From contig NZ_CP047936.1 in NCBI RefSeq assembly GCF_014279975.1, forward strand, positions 620,001 to 684,000: DNA of 64,000 nt, read 5' to 3'. Both the position numbers and the translations under genes were made by a program. This DNA comes from Synechococcus sp. BIOS-U3-1. GTDB lineage: Bacteria > Cyanobacteriota > Cyanobacteriia > PCC-6307 > Cyanobiaceae. Position 1 is the stretch's first letter, and every line of letters begins with the position of its first letter. Below are positions 24,793-33,746 of this stretch, in pieces. Under the pieces are notes generated by a model. That model was not told the origin of the DNA, made no database searches, and saw nothing but the letters and a program-made list of their open reading frames with translations.

Positions 24793-27213
24793 ATGTGGTC
24801 ATCTCTCAGTCGTGATGAACGCCGAGTTGCTCGCTTGATCGGTTTTGAAGAAGAGTCGTTCGGTACTGATCAGCTTCAGGAAGTGCAGGACCTCCTGAGT
24901 CGTGCCGAAGATCTTGGCATTTGGCGGCTTGATCAACGGTCTGAACTGAAACGGGTCCGCTCGCTTCTGAATGAACAGGCCTCACCAGATGATCTGCTGG
25001 GTCTAAAGCCCAACAACAGTGAACGGCGAGTCGCCGAGTTGGCCGGGTTCAATCTCGATCAGCTCAGTGATCAGGAGTTGATGCAGACCAGGGATTACCT
25101 GAGCGTTGCTGAGCAGATCGGATTGGAGGGAATTCAGAACTCAGATCAACTTGATCAGGTTCGTAGAAGCATTACTGATTCCGAATCCTCCACGGAACGT
25201 CCACCGAATCTGGTTCTGTTCATCCGAGATCAAGTCAAACCTGAAGATCTGTGGTTGCCCCGCGATTGGGCCCGCGACAATCTGCCCACGCGTCAGTGGC
25301 TGCTTGATAACGGCCTTTCATTCGAGAATTCCTTCACGAACACGGCGATGTGCTCGTCTGCACGTGCCACGTTTTTTACCGGTAAATTTCCAGCTCAACA
25401 TGAGCTCGACCTGCTTCTCAGCGATATTGAGAATCCAATTCTCGACTCTCAGGTTCAGCTCAATCCAGATCTGCCCACTCTCGGCAATGTTTTGCTGGAT
25501 CAGGGGTATGACGTGTCGTATTTCGGCAAGACCCACCTGAGCAAAACCATCACCCTCAAAGACGGCGAGGTGGTTTATCAAGACATGCTGCCCTACGAGC
25601 TTAGCGACTGGCAGGGACCGGATGCCGGTCAGGACATGGATCCCGCCAATGCGGGCGGTGGTTATGCCGATAACGACTCCCGTTTTGTCGCCGAGGCCAC
25701 TGACTGGCTCAATCGACGTGTCAACTCAGGGAATGATCGACCGTTCGCCATGGTTGTGTCGTTGGTCAATCCCCATGATGTGTTGTCGTATCCAGAGACC
25801 TGGCATAAGGGCGATCCCGAGACGATGTTCGGCTACAGCCCGGACATGCTCGAAGGCAGCATCGACATCTTGCCTAAGACGGTGAATGAACCGATTGCAT
25901 CACCCACGGCGGTACAGAAAGGGTTTGATATTGCTGGCAATTACAAACCCCAGATTCAGCGCGAGTGGCTTGTAGGGCAGGCCAGCACGCAACCGCTGCC
26001 GACCGATGAGATGAAGCTCGATTACCTCAACTTCTACGGCAATCTCATGGAGATCGCCGATACCCAGATGGGCCAAGTGATCTTGGCGTTGCGTCGTCAT
26101 GGGATGGTCGACGACACTATGTTTGTGAGCACCAGTGATCACGGAGAAATGGGCCTGACCCATGGCGGCATGGTTCAGAAGATGTTCAACGCTTACGAAG
26201 AGTCGATCCGGGTGCCGATGATCTGGTCGAATCCCCAATATTTCAAGGGTGGTCAGACATCTGATGCCCTGGTCTCACTTGTGGACTTCCTACCCACAGT
26301 GGCTGGGCTCTATGGCTCCAGTCAACAGCAACTGAAGGAGTATGACCTGCGCGGCGTTGATTATTCCCCGATCATTCGCAGAGCTGCGGCCAATTCGCCA
26401 CTTTCAGTGGATGATCTGGATGTGCAGTCGTCGTTGCTTTACACCTATGACGACATCTATGCAGGGCAAGATCCTGCTAATTCAATCCCAGAGGGCGCAT
26501 GGGATCACGGAATACTCCCAGGCCCTAATCGTCTGCAATCTGTACGTACCAAGGATTACAAATACGTTCGCTACTTCTCAGGTGATGAGCCGTATGACCC
26601 GGCGAATTGGCAGGGCGAGTTTTATGACCTCCGACCAGGCGGTGGCGACTATTACCCCAACATTGATCCAATCACCGGCCAGTTGAACCCATTCAAGGCG
26701 GCTCCTCTGGAACTGCGCAATCTGGATCCCAAGGCTGAGGCTCTGAGAGTGATCCATGGAAACGAGCCCTTGGCCAGCGATGGGCAACGGCTGGCCTACG
26801 CGCAGATGTCGCAGCTGCTGGATGACCAGATCAACAGTCGACTCACGCCTCTGTTGCCCTTTCCGTCGCGCCAACCCACGCCGACCATCTATCGAGGCGG
26901 TTCCGCTGGAGATTCATCCGCTTATGACTACGGCGATCCGATTGTCAGGCTGATGCCGACGGCGAATGGCACCAATGCCCTTGAGGTGGCCTTCAACACC
27001 CGGGCTGGCCAGAGCTACAACATCGTGACGCTTCAGAGCCAGATGGAAGATGGACAGCTGGTCTTCAGCAGGGATGACGTTCTGGCATCGAACATCATCG
27101 GCACCAACGGACCCACTTATCACTACATCACTGGCCTCTCGAGTGGCCTGGAGCTCTCGGACTTGGCGGTGGAATGGATTGGTGGATTTGTGCCTCTTGG
27201 TTTATGGGGATGA
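24793..27213 (+). CDS. Sulfatase-family hydrolase with duplicated N-terminal helical repeat
   Basis: 806 residues from ATG 24793 (an in-frame TTG at 24715 would add 26 residues). Two similar segments of about 50 residues (roughly 5-58 and 75-130), each starting ERRVA.L.GF and ending in LxxVRS, precede the catalytic domain. That domain begins PNLVLFIRDQ and shows TAMCSSARATFFTG at the active site, VSLVNPHDV and STSDHGEMGLTHGG. Known sulfatases and phosphonate hydrolases carry C-x-P-x-R or C-x-A-x-R; here it is C-S-S-A-R. It should cleave sulfate or phosphate/phosphonate esters. No signal peptide is evident from this start. The stop overlaps the following Nif11-like gene by 4 bases. Confidence 0.85.
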   Translation: MWSSLSRDERRVARLIGFEEESFGTDQLQEVQDLLSRAEDLGIWRLDQRSELKRVRSLLNEQASPDDLLGLKPNNSERRVAELAGFNLDQLSDQELMQTRDYLSVAEQIGLEGIQNSDQLDQVRRSITDSESSTERPPNLVLFIRDQVKPEDLWLPRDWARDNLPTRQWLLDNGLSFENSFTNTAMCSSARATFFTGKFPAQHELDLLLSDIENPILDSQVQLNPDLPTLGNVLLDQGYDVSYFGKTHLSKTITLKDGEVVYQDMLPYELSDWQGPDAGQDMDPANAGGGYADNDSRFVAEATDWLNRRVNSGNDRPFAMVVSLVNPHDVLSYPETWHKGDPETMFGYSPDMLEGSIDILPKTVNEPIASPTAVQKGFDIAGNYKPQIQREWLVGQASTQPLPTDEMKLDYLNFYGNLMEIADTQMGQVILALRRHGMVDDTMFVSTSDHGEMGLTHGGMVQKMFNAYEESIRVPMIWSNPQYFKGGQTSDALVSLVDFLPTVAGLYGSSQQQLKEYDLRGVDYSPIIRRAAANSPLSVDDLDVQSSLLYTYDDIYAGQDPANSIPEGAWDHGILPGPNRLQSVRTKDYKYVRYFSGDEPYDPANWQGEFYDLRPGGGDYYPNIDPITGQLNPFKAAPLELRNLDPKAEALRVIHGNEPLASDGQRLAYAQMSQLLDDQINSRLTPLLPFPSRQPTPTIYRGGSAGDSSAYDYGDPIVRLMPTANGTNALEVAFNTRAGQSYNIVTLQSQMEDGQLVFSRDDVLASNIIGTNGPTYHYITGLSSGLELSDLAVEWIGGFVPLGLWG

Positions 27214-27542
27214 ACGGAGCAGAGCAGCTCACAGCCTTTCTGACCAGAGTGCGCTCGGATGCCGAGCTGCAACAGAAACTGGCGGCATTTCATGTGGAGC
27301 TTTGGGGAGACGCCCATCTTCCACTGGATATTGATCTTGATGCCGTGATCGCTTTGGCCTCAGAGATCGGCTTTCACTTTGATCGTGCTGATGTGGTGAC
27401 CAGTCAGTGCAGGCACCTAGAGCGTTTTGCTTCCTTTGAGATGGATAACGCCGTCGTGGCCAGGCGCTACTTGGCCAGGATCCAGTTGCAGGTTGATCGG
27501 GGTGGAGAACCAGAAGCACCAATGAATTACTACCGGGCTTAG
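27210..27542 (+). CDS. Nif11-like domain protein coupled to the sulfatase
   Basis: 110 residues from ATG 27210; ATG and the sulfatase TGA share bases (ATGA), implying translational coupling. The N-terminal part EQLTAFLTRVRSDAELQQKLAAF followed by DLDAVIALASEIGFHFDRADV matches the Nif11 fold, which serves as leader of prochlorosin-type peptides but also occurs as a free-standing protein. Here an acidic loop splits the domain, no GG cleavage site and no Cys/Ser/Thr-rich core follows, and the C-terminus is RYLARIQLQVDRGG. It is therefore probably not a lanthipeptide precursor but a partner of the sulfatase. Confidence 0.72.
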   Translation: MNGAEQLTAFLTRVRSDAELQQKLAAFHVELWGDAHLPLDIDLDAVIALASEIGFHFDRADVVTSQCRHLERFASFEMDNAVVARRYLARIQLQVDRGGEPEAPMNYYRA

Positions 27543-27615
27543 ATTCTCCTGCTTCTCAAGTCGCTGAAAACTTGTGGTAATGAAGTGTTTGCTTTGAGGA
27601 TTCCGCAGATAGTTT

Positions 27616-29169
27616 TTATTTTGTCGATGAGCTCAATACATACTTTTTGTCGATATATAGGTAATCTCCTGTTGTTTTGCCTGCAAGGGATTGCATCCAA
27701 TTGGATTGTAAACCCAATGCAACGGTGTTGACTTTCAGTGAGATCTCCCTGTTGTTATTGAGACCTGCATAATGACCTGAGGTTGACGAATGATCAGCTG
27801 TAGTCCACCGACCGCGATTTCGATCATAGTTTGGTTCGCCGTCGGAAAGGAAGTAAAGCGTGTCGGTGTTGTTGTCGGCGAAGGCTTCATTCAGGCCCTC
27901 CCAAGGATCTGTTCCGCCCCAGCGGTAGGCGTAACCGTCATCCAAGGTGTTCACAAATGCAATCGCTGAATCACGTGCATTGTTTTGTCCGATTTTGACC
28001 AGTGATTTGGCCGAGTTCTGCCAAATTCGGTGATTTTGATAGCCAGGTGAGCTGAAAGAGCGAAGGCTAATTTGTGTGTCGTTGGGAAGCTCTTGGAGAA
28101 GCGAAATTAATTCATGCTGGAGTGACTCCATTCGTGTGAGTGCGCAACTTCTTTGGGTTGAGAAGTAATAACGACCACTCCAGAAGATCTTTCTGTTCCC
28201 AATTCCACTACCCCACAAGATGCATGCACTCATCGAGCCAGAGCCATCGACCAGAAAACGCATGCGCTTGCTGCTGACATTCCGGAAGAAGAGACCATCA
28301 AGCACTTCGCCGTCATCCGGACCCTTCTCAATGCGTTTGTCGGCGCGGGAGTAGGCAATAAAATAAAACGGATGTGTCGTGATCTCTTTGTTGACGTCTT
28401 CAATTTTTAGGTAGCTCGTTTGAATATTGTCTTTTTCTGTGGTTGGGTCGATGAAGCGAATGAGTTTTCTGTTTTCATCCGTCATTAGACGAATCGCCGG
28501 CTCACGTGAGGATCGCTCAGGGGTTTTGTCGTCGTTAAAGACGAATTGCATCTTGCTGGCTAGCTCACTTAAGGGTGTTGTCTCCTTGCTCGGATCAATG
28601 ATGCACTCGGGCTGATCTGAGGCGCATCGAATGACACCAATATCATCAATCACCATTGCGAGGGATTGTTGTTCTCTTTCGTTGTATCGGCCATCGAGTT
28701 GCATTGAGGATCCACAGCGCTGTAATGAATAACCCCTGCCAACGCTGCTTAGTGATAAGCCGTAGTACACAGGATTATTAAGTTCAGCCATTTTGACGCC
28801 GAATACAGGATTAAACACCTGTCCAGATTCTTGCGCCAATGATTGACATTGGCTTAGAGAAACTTTGTAGTCTGCGTGAGTGATATCAGTATGCGCTAGT
28901 TGATCTGCAGGCTTTTGTTGGGTTTTGATTAGTAGGTGCAAACTTCGCTCAATTTCTGAACGCATCATGCGTTTACCGCTGATGGTGTTTTGTTGTAGGC
29001 CTGCCTTGAGATCCATCTTGTTGATCAGGCTTCCAGTGGTTCGTAGAGCCAGTGCTGATGCTCCAATGAGTACGACTCCTGCAGACGCAGCAATCAATGT
29101 TTCCGGTAGACCAAAGCCGCGTTGAGCATGGGAGGCCATATGTTGTTTGATCCTGTTCATGAACTTCAT
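27616..29169 (-). CDS. Prepilin-like protein with von Willebrand factor A domain
   Basis: 517 residues from ATG 29169 (ATG 29160, 29139 and GTG 29280 are alternatives). It has a type IV prepilin-like N-terminus: QRG then FGLPETLIAASAGVVLIG, with Gly at -1 and Glu at +5, then a hydrophobic helix. The middle is a Cys-containing pseudopilin-like region. From about residue 300 it is a VWA domain: MIDAS DGSGS at about 308-312, then SLRSFSSPG and YFLSDGEPN. It is the last gene of a six-gene pilin operon, consistent with a minor pilin carrying an adhesive tip domain, analogous in design to PilY1-type tips. The ligand is unknown. Confidence 0.82.
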   Translation of the reverse strand: MKFMNRIKQHMASHAQRGFGLPETLIAASAGVVLIGASALALRTTGSLINKMDLKAGLQQNTISGKRMMRSEIERSLHLLIKTQQKPADQLAHTDITHADYKVSLSQCQSLAQESGQVFNPVFGVKMAELNNPVYYGLSLSSVGRGYSLQRCGSSMQLDGRYNEREQQSLAMVIDDIGVIRCASDQPECIIDPSKETTPLSELASKMQFVFNDDKTPERSSREPAIRLMTDENRKLIRFIDPTTEKDNIQTSYLKIEDVNKEITTHPFYFIAYSRADKRIEKGPDDGEVLDGLFFRNVSSKRMRFLVDGSGSMSACILWGSGIGNRKIFWSGRYYFSTQRSCALTRMESLQHELISLLQELPNDTQISLRSFSSPGYQNHRIWQNSAKSLVKIGQNNARDSAIAFVNTLDDGYAYRWGGTDPWEGLNEAFADNNTDTLYFLSDGEPNYDRNRGRWTTADHSSTSGHYAGLNNNREISLKVNTVALGLQSNWMQSLAGKTTGDYLYIDKKYVLSSSTK

Positions 29170-29242
29170 GGTTAGAGGAGTCATCGATGAAAAAAGCGGT
29201 TGATTGGAGATGGACAGGTAGTGAATAAGCTTCTTGTTGTTT

Positions 29243-29851
29243 TCATCGGCGTCGACATCGCGTCTTTTCCCATGTTCCACTATGCAGGTGACCTGAAGTT
29301 GATAACTTGATGCAGCGAACTGGTAGAGGCCGTTGTGGATCTTGATTCCAGCTGGTAGAGCGAACTAGCAGAACTAATGCATTCCCATCAGTGCTCGTTC
29401 CTGGTGGAGAGAGAGAGTATGCCTTTTGCGAAACCTTGATTTCTACATTTTTTGAAATCCTTGTCTGTTCCATGTTGATCAATCGATACGGTGGATCCCA
29501 CTCGCATTGAGTTGTGTCGCAGCATTGCAGCCGGTTAGCCCGATCTTCCTTTGATAGGTGACCTAATTCGATAACATTCTCAACTGCACCAAATCCCCCA
29601 GTATTATTGTTAACGCCAACATAAGAATCAGCAAAATTTATTTCACAGCTTGTCCCCTCTGCTGACTGGCGAGCTCGCAAGTTGAATAATCCTGATTCGA
29701 TTTTTTGTGTGTATTGATCCAAGTGGTTTAGTGCAAGTTGACGCTGATATTGAGGGATTGCCCAAGATGCACTAATTATCACGATCACCGTCGTGATCAA
29801 TACTTCGACAAGGCTGAACCCTGATGAGGCTGAGGATTTATTGTTTGTCAT
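29243..29851 (-). CDS. Type IV pilus minor pilin (GspH/FimT-like)
   Basis: 202 residues from ATG 29851, which shares one base with the stop of the upstream gene (TAATG). Prepilin leader MTNNKSSASSG, then FSLVEVLITTVIVIISASWAIPQ with Glu5. Cysteines downstream (CEINF, CCDTTQCEW) suggest disulfides. As a minor pseudopilin it would help initiate pilus assembly or cap the tip. It is fifth in the operon running from 33149 to 27616. Confidence 0.87.
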   Translation of the reverse strand: MTNNKSSASSGFSLVEVLITTVIVIISASWAIPQYQRQLALNHLDQYTQKIESGLFNLRARQSAEGTSCEINFADSYVGVNNNTGGFGAVENVIELGHLSKEDRANRLQCCDTTQCEWDPPYRLINMEQTRISKNVEIKVSQKAYSLSPPGTSTDGNALVLLVRSTSWNQDPQRPLPVRCIKLSTSGHLHSGTWEKTRCRRR

Positions 29852-30369
29852 TATTCTAAAATGCATCGGGTCTGGAAATTGGGATTGAGTTCGATAGTTC
29901 TTCGTTCGTTCTTAATTGAATGCTCTGGGGCTAGAAATTGATAAGTGATAACAGTAATGCCCGGATGTTGTCCTGCCGAGATTGATCTTTCGATCAGGTT
30001 GTTATGACTCACCCCGGATAAGGCCGGTGCAGGAACAGCAATTGCCCCACCTTTTTGTGATAATTGCTTTTTAAGGTATGCAGCTGGATTGAGACAGGCC
30101 GATCTTTGGTCTTTTTTCGGCATTGATTCCAGGGTTAGCATTGAATCAGCCTGTTGAATTAATTGAATATTGTTGTGTATTGCAGCTTCGATTCTGTCTC
30201 GTTCGATTCGATGCCTGCCACTTGTGATCGATTGGATTGAAATCCTCGCAGTTCCAACCATCACAATCAGCATAATCACCCCAGCGAGGAGTACCTCTAC
30301 CATCGTAATGCCCTTGCTGCCATTGCTAAGTAGGTGACGTAATTGCTGCTTGGATAAATTATTGCTCAT
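29851..30369 (-). CDS. Type IV pilus minor pilin (PilV/PilW-like)
   Basis: 172 residues from ATG 30369, placed 2 bp after the upstream stop. The frame extends further upstream, but that part overlaps the PilX-like gene and is not pilin. Leader ending NGSKG, then ITMVEVLLAGVIMLIVMVG with Glu at +5. The rest is a small soluble head. Fourth gene of the pilin operon. Confidence 0.85.
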   Translation of the reverse strand: MSNNLSKQQLRHLLSNGSKGITMVEVLLAGVIMLIVMVGTARISIQSITSGRHRIERDRIEAAIHNNIQLIQQADSMLTLESMPKKDQRSACLNPAAYLKKQLSQKGGAIAVPAPALSGVSHNNLIERSISAGQHPGITVITYQFLAPEHSIKNERRTIELNPNFQTRCILE

Positions 30370-30371
30370 GA

Positions 30372-32099
30372 TCAGAATCGTTGGAATTGATCGAGACCTG
30401 TTCCTCTGATCCCGCGGGTGATTCGGCGCCCATACCCCGAGAAGCCTTTGTTTCCCCACTCCCAGAGAGTAGATGCCTGCTTCATCAGGGATGAGGATCC
30501 GTTGGTTTGTGCACTCAGGCTCAGGCGATGACCATTGGAGCAATAGCTATGGCTCCAGATCACGCCCTGAAGCTGTGTTGCTTCTTGCAATGACACGGTT
30601 CCTTGACGCATCAGAATCCATGCTGCTGGGAGACTTCGACCGGCCAGATTGATTCTGTGGTTTTGTCCTGAACACTGATCAGGCTTTTGAGTTGCATCCG
30701 TCATGATCACCAGTCGTTCAGGGCGCTGATTACAGCTATTAGAGTTGGTATTAACTCCGCAGATCAGTGCCTGACGTCCCAGAGTGATCGATGCTGGTTC
30801 GCTGTTTGTACCAGTGTGTCTTTGCTTAGGTCCCAGCAGGTGAATCACAACGGGTCTGTTGCTATTTTCGATCAGAAGTTGTGAACGACTGAGGTTGATG
30901 CGATCAACGTAGATATGACAATCGCCACTCTTCCCTGCGCAGATATCTTTTTCTTTTAATCGAATGGTTGCTGTTGTCTGCCATCGACCGTTGATTCGAC
31001 GCCACAATCTTCTGCTGTCAAGATTCGCGGGTGTGCTGTAAGCCCCCGACTGATTGCTGCGCTGGCAAAGCACACGCCACCAGCAGTTGCCTGAAGGGTT
31101 GTACTGATCATCATCAATTCTCCAGACTCGAACCATTGAAGGCTGTCCCGGGTAGGTATCCCTGGATCCTGTTGATTTGAAGATGCCGGAAGCGGGTTGT
31201 TTTTGATTGATAACGGGCCAAATACGAGATTGTAAGTTCGTTGTGTAGTTATCGTTGCCTTTGATCTGTTTTAAAATCCCTGATTGATTGCACAGGCTTG
31301 TGATTGCTTTGGCATTGTTATCCGATGTGTGCCAAAGAATTTGCCCAGGGCTATTCAGCTGAACTGGTCCAAGTTCAATGTGATGTGCAGCTAAAATTGC
31401 CCAATCATTGGACCTGTTCACATCAACCCAGGATTGAATATAGAGGGATCTTTCAAGGCGACTGCGTGCGAGATAAGAATCAGGTGCTGCATCCTTGCGA
31501 CGAACAATGCCTTCGATGATGAATTTCGCTTCACCGTTATCTGTGCTCCCTGATGTTCCCGGACTGCTATAACCCCTCAGCCGATAAAACGTCTCTATTT
31601 TAGAGACCCCATCCTCACGCAGGCTTGGATCGCCCGCACCTTCAAGTGCAACATTCTGCGTTGGCCAGAATCCACCTGATTGATTCTGGCGATGCTTGGG
31701 CAGACCGATGGATGTATCGAGGCAGACTTCTGAAAATTGAGGTGGTTGGCTGCTTTTCAAGCGTTCCCAGTGGAACCCGTTATTGGCTTCATTTAGGTTT
31801 TCACGGTTGTCGAGAGTGAAGAGGAATCCTCTGTTTTGATTGGGGTTGGGATTGTTCAGTTCACCAAGAATACGGTTTAATCCATTGTTTGCTGCTGATT
31901 CAGCCATCTGTTGATAGCTTTCTTTTGCGCTTAGCCGCCGTGACATCAACTGCCTTGCTAGCAGACTACTAACACCAGCCGTAATCACCACCCCAAGCAT
32001 TAATGTTGAGATTAAGGCCAGCCCGTCTTCGTGGCCTTGCCTTGTGATGATTGATCGATTATGGCTTTTTTTTCTTCTCATGGGCAATGATCTTGTCAT
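30372..32099 (-). CDS. PilX/GspK-like large minor pilin component
   Basis: 575 residues from ATG 32099, which overlaps the upstream stop as ATGA. The N-terminus GHEDG then LALISTLMLGVVITAGVSSLLARQ is pilin-like but lacks Glu5, as is usual for GspK/PilX tip proteins, and MAESAANNGLNRILGEL is the typical PilX helix continuation. The long C-terminal head contains many Trp and Cys residues (e.g. CWWRVLCQRS). It probably sits at the pilus tip complex. Third gene of the operon. Confidence 0.83.
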   Translation of the reverse strand: MTRSLPMRRKKSHNRSIITRQGHEDGLALISTLMLGVVITAGVSSLLARQLMSRRLSAKESYQQMAESAANNGLNRILGELNNPNPNQNRGFLFTLDNRENLNEANNGFHWERLKSSQPPQFSEVCLDTSIGLPKHRQNQSGGFWPTQNVALEGAGDPSLREDGVSKIETFYRLRGYSSPGTSGSTDNGEAKFIIEGIVRRKDAAPDSYLARSRLERSLYIQSWVDVNRSNDWAILAAHHIELGPVQLNSPGQILWHTSDNNAKAITSLCNQSGILKQIKGNDNYTTNLQSRIWPVINQKQPASGIFKSTGSRDTYPGQPSMVRVWRIDDDQYNPSGNCWWRVLCQRSNQSGAYSTPANLDSRRLWRRINGRWQTTATIRLKEKDICAGKSGDCHIYVDRINLSRSQLLIENSNRPVVIHLLGPKQRHTGTNSEPASITLGRQALICGVNTNSNSCNQRPERLVIMTDATQKPDQCSGQNHRINLAGRSLPAAWILMRQGTVSLQEATQLQGVIWSHSYCSNGHRLSLSAQTNGSSSLMKQASTLWEWGNKGFSGYGRRITRGIRGTGLDQFQRF

Positions 32100-32641
32100 T
32101 GACCATTCCCCACGCATTGTAAATCGTTGATTGAAGCAGCCTCCCCGTGAGTTCCTTTCCTTAAATCACTGGACCCGTTGCGTAGATCAATGCAGGCCAC
32201 AACGTTGTAAGTGCCAGCATCTGGATTTTTCGAACGTGCTTGTAAGGTGAAAATCTGATCCTTTTCTGTGATGTTCGCCTCATAGCAATTCATCTCATCT
32301 TGATTGCTATTTGATTTGCTTTTTGCTGCCTTCTTGCAGGCTGCGCTCGCGAGCGAAATCCATTCGAAATTTTCTTCAACGGCCGGCCCGCTGGGCGTCA
32401 TCAGCGGGGTGATCTTGTTGAGATCAGCCCAACTTTTTGGCAGCAAGCCCATCTCGTCGACAAACGCCGCGATTGTGACCTGTAGTTGCGATAAGTGCGT
32501 TGCTGTTTCGTTTTGCCTGGTTTTCTGTACTTGGTTGAAGTATTGGGGCCAAGCGACGGCTCCTAGGATGCCAACAATTGCAACAGTCACGATTAGTTCA
32601 GTCAATGAAAAACCTTTTTCGTTTTCACTGGCGAGTGACAT
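32096..32641 (-). CDS. Type IV pilin-like protein
   Basis: 181 residues from ATG 32641. Leader MSLASENEKG, then FSLTELIVTVAIVGILGAVAWPQYF with Glu5 and Pro22, a full class IV pilin signature. The head domain has a Cys pair region (CKKAAKS and CYEANI). It follows the major-pilin-like gene (stop 32685) by 43 bp and is probably a minor pilin. Second gene of the operon. Confidence 0.9.
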   Translation of the reverse strand: MSLASENEKGFSLTELIVTVAIVGILGAVAWPQYFNQVQKTRQNETATHLSQLQVTIAAFVDEMGLLPKSWADLNKITPLMTPSGPAVEENFEWISLASAACKKAAKSKSNSNQDEMNCYEANITEKDQIFTLQARSKNPDAGTYNVVACIDLRNGSSDLRKGTHGEAASINDLQCVGNGQ

Positions 32642-32684
32642 TTTTATGTGTGTTGCGTGAGAATTTTTGGAAATTCTTGCTGGC

Positions 32685-33149
32685 TTAAATGCCTGCAACA
32701 ACTGGCTTTGAGAACGTTCCGTCGGTAAGGTTTGCAGTGACAGTGACAGTCACTCCTTTTGTATTGTCGTTCGTATTTTTACCAGTTGCGGTTACGACAA
32801 ACGCATCTTTGGTCCCTGAGCAGCCATAGGTAAAATTAGTATTGTCCTGCTTGATTGTTCCTCCATAGGCGGAGCAATTTGTGTGAGTTTCTCCGCTTGC
32901 AACCCCACCGTTCTCCAAGTAGTACGCACTGGCTTGCTTTGCAATTGCTGAGGCCTGTTGCGTCCCCTCCGTCGCTGCTGCTTTTTTGGTCTGCCCCAAA
33001 AATTGAGGAAGTGCCACGGCGCTCAGGATTCCAACAATCGCCACCACAACAAGGAGTTCAACCAGCGTGAAGCCTCCGCTCAAGGCTGTTTGGGCCCTGC
33101 TTGAGCGTGTAGCCAGTGAGCGAAGAAGCTGCGTTTTGATCGTTGTCAT
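32685..33149 (-). CDS. pilA: Major-type type IV pilin
   Basis: 154 residues from ATG 33149, with leader MTTIKTQLLRSLATRSSRAQTALSGG; mature FTLVELLVVVAIVGILSAVALPQF is a textbook pilin N-terminus. The head has two Cys (TNCSAYGG, YGCSGTK) likely to form a disulfide, and the Thr/Asn-rich C-terminal half expected of a surface subunit. First gene of the operon and the best candidate for the main pilus subunit. The 597-bp gap before lepA must hold its promoter. Confidence 0.9.
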   Translation of the reverse strand: MTTIKTQLLRSLATRSSRAQTALSGGFTLVELLVVVAIVGILSAVALPQFLGQTKKAAATEGTQQASAIAKQASAYYLENGGVASGETHTNCSAYGGTIKQDNTNFTYGCSGTKDAFVVTATGKNTNDNTKGVTVTVTANLTDGTFSKPVVAGI

Positions 33150-33746
33150 GAGTTCAGGGATGAGAATGTCCTGATGGTCAGCGGATGCTGCCAAGGTTCT
33201 TGACATTCGCCCAGTGCTTTGGCCAGGCGATCATCAAGATTTTTAGTCCTGAATCACAAATTAGTTGCTGTCGATCATTTGGCTGACAATTTAATGAGAT
33301 CTTCGTGAGAGCTTCATAACCAAATGTGACTGGGCCTGTTCTTTCCAGGAAGCCTTGAGACTTGGCTGTTTGGCAAAGGCCATGGCTTGACACTCTTGCC
33401 GGGCTCTTTGGTTACATGATTTCTTCAATCCTTCAAATGAAGGATTTTGAGCTTGTCCGTTCGCTTCGCTGCGATATCGGTTTGAAGCAGAGAGCCGTGC
33501 TGGTTGACCATCGGATGCCCTGAGTGGTGGCTTCACAAACACTCGCCCTTCGATCACCGTTGGATTGATAGGCCAGTTAGGCCATCCATCAATGCATCTA
33601 TGAGTGCTCGAAGCTGCTTTTGCCGCCTAGAGCGATGAGCTGGCGCCAGGCTCGAAAGCGCCATTCATTGGCCCTTGGGACTCATGGCTGCTCCCTAGGA
33701 TTAAGTCAAAGCCTTGATCAGCCCCAGACGGGACACCGCCAACCGC
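33150..33746. other. Intergenic region between pilA and lepA
   Basis: 597 bp separating divergent pilA and lepA. It holds a perfect 8-bp hairpin AATCCTTC-AAAT-GAAGGATT at 33427-33446, followed by TTG. Two open frames on the minus strand (33178-33393, 33291-33557) have no ribosome-binding site or recognisable domain. It must contain both promoters; no clear -35/-10 pair was fixed. Confidence 0.4.

Noticed and set aside
27210-27542. Lanthipeptide (prochlorosin) precursor reading of the Nif11-like gene
   Set aside because: No double-glycine cleavage site and no Cys/Ser/Thr-rich core peptide after the Nif11-like region; no modifying enzyme gene nearby.
33178-33557. Two minus-strand open frames between pilA and lepA
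   Set aside because: No ribosome-binding site, composition rich in Ser/Arg/Gln without a fold signal, and they overlap each other.
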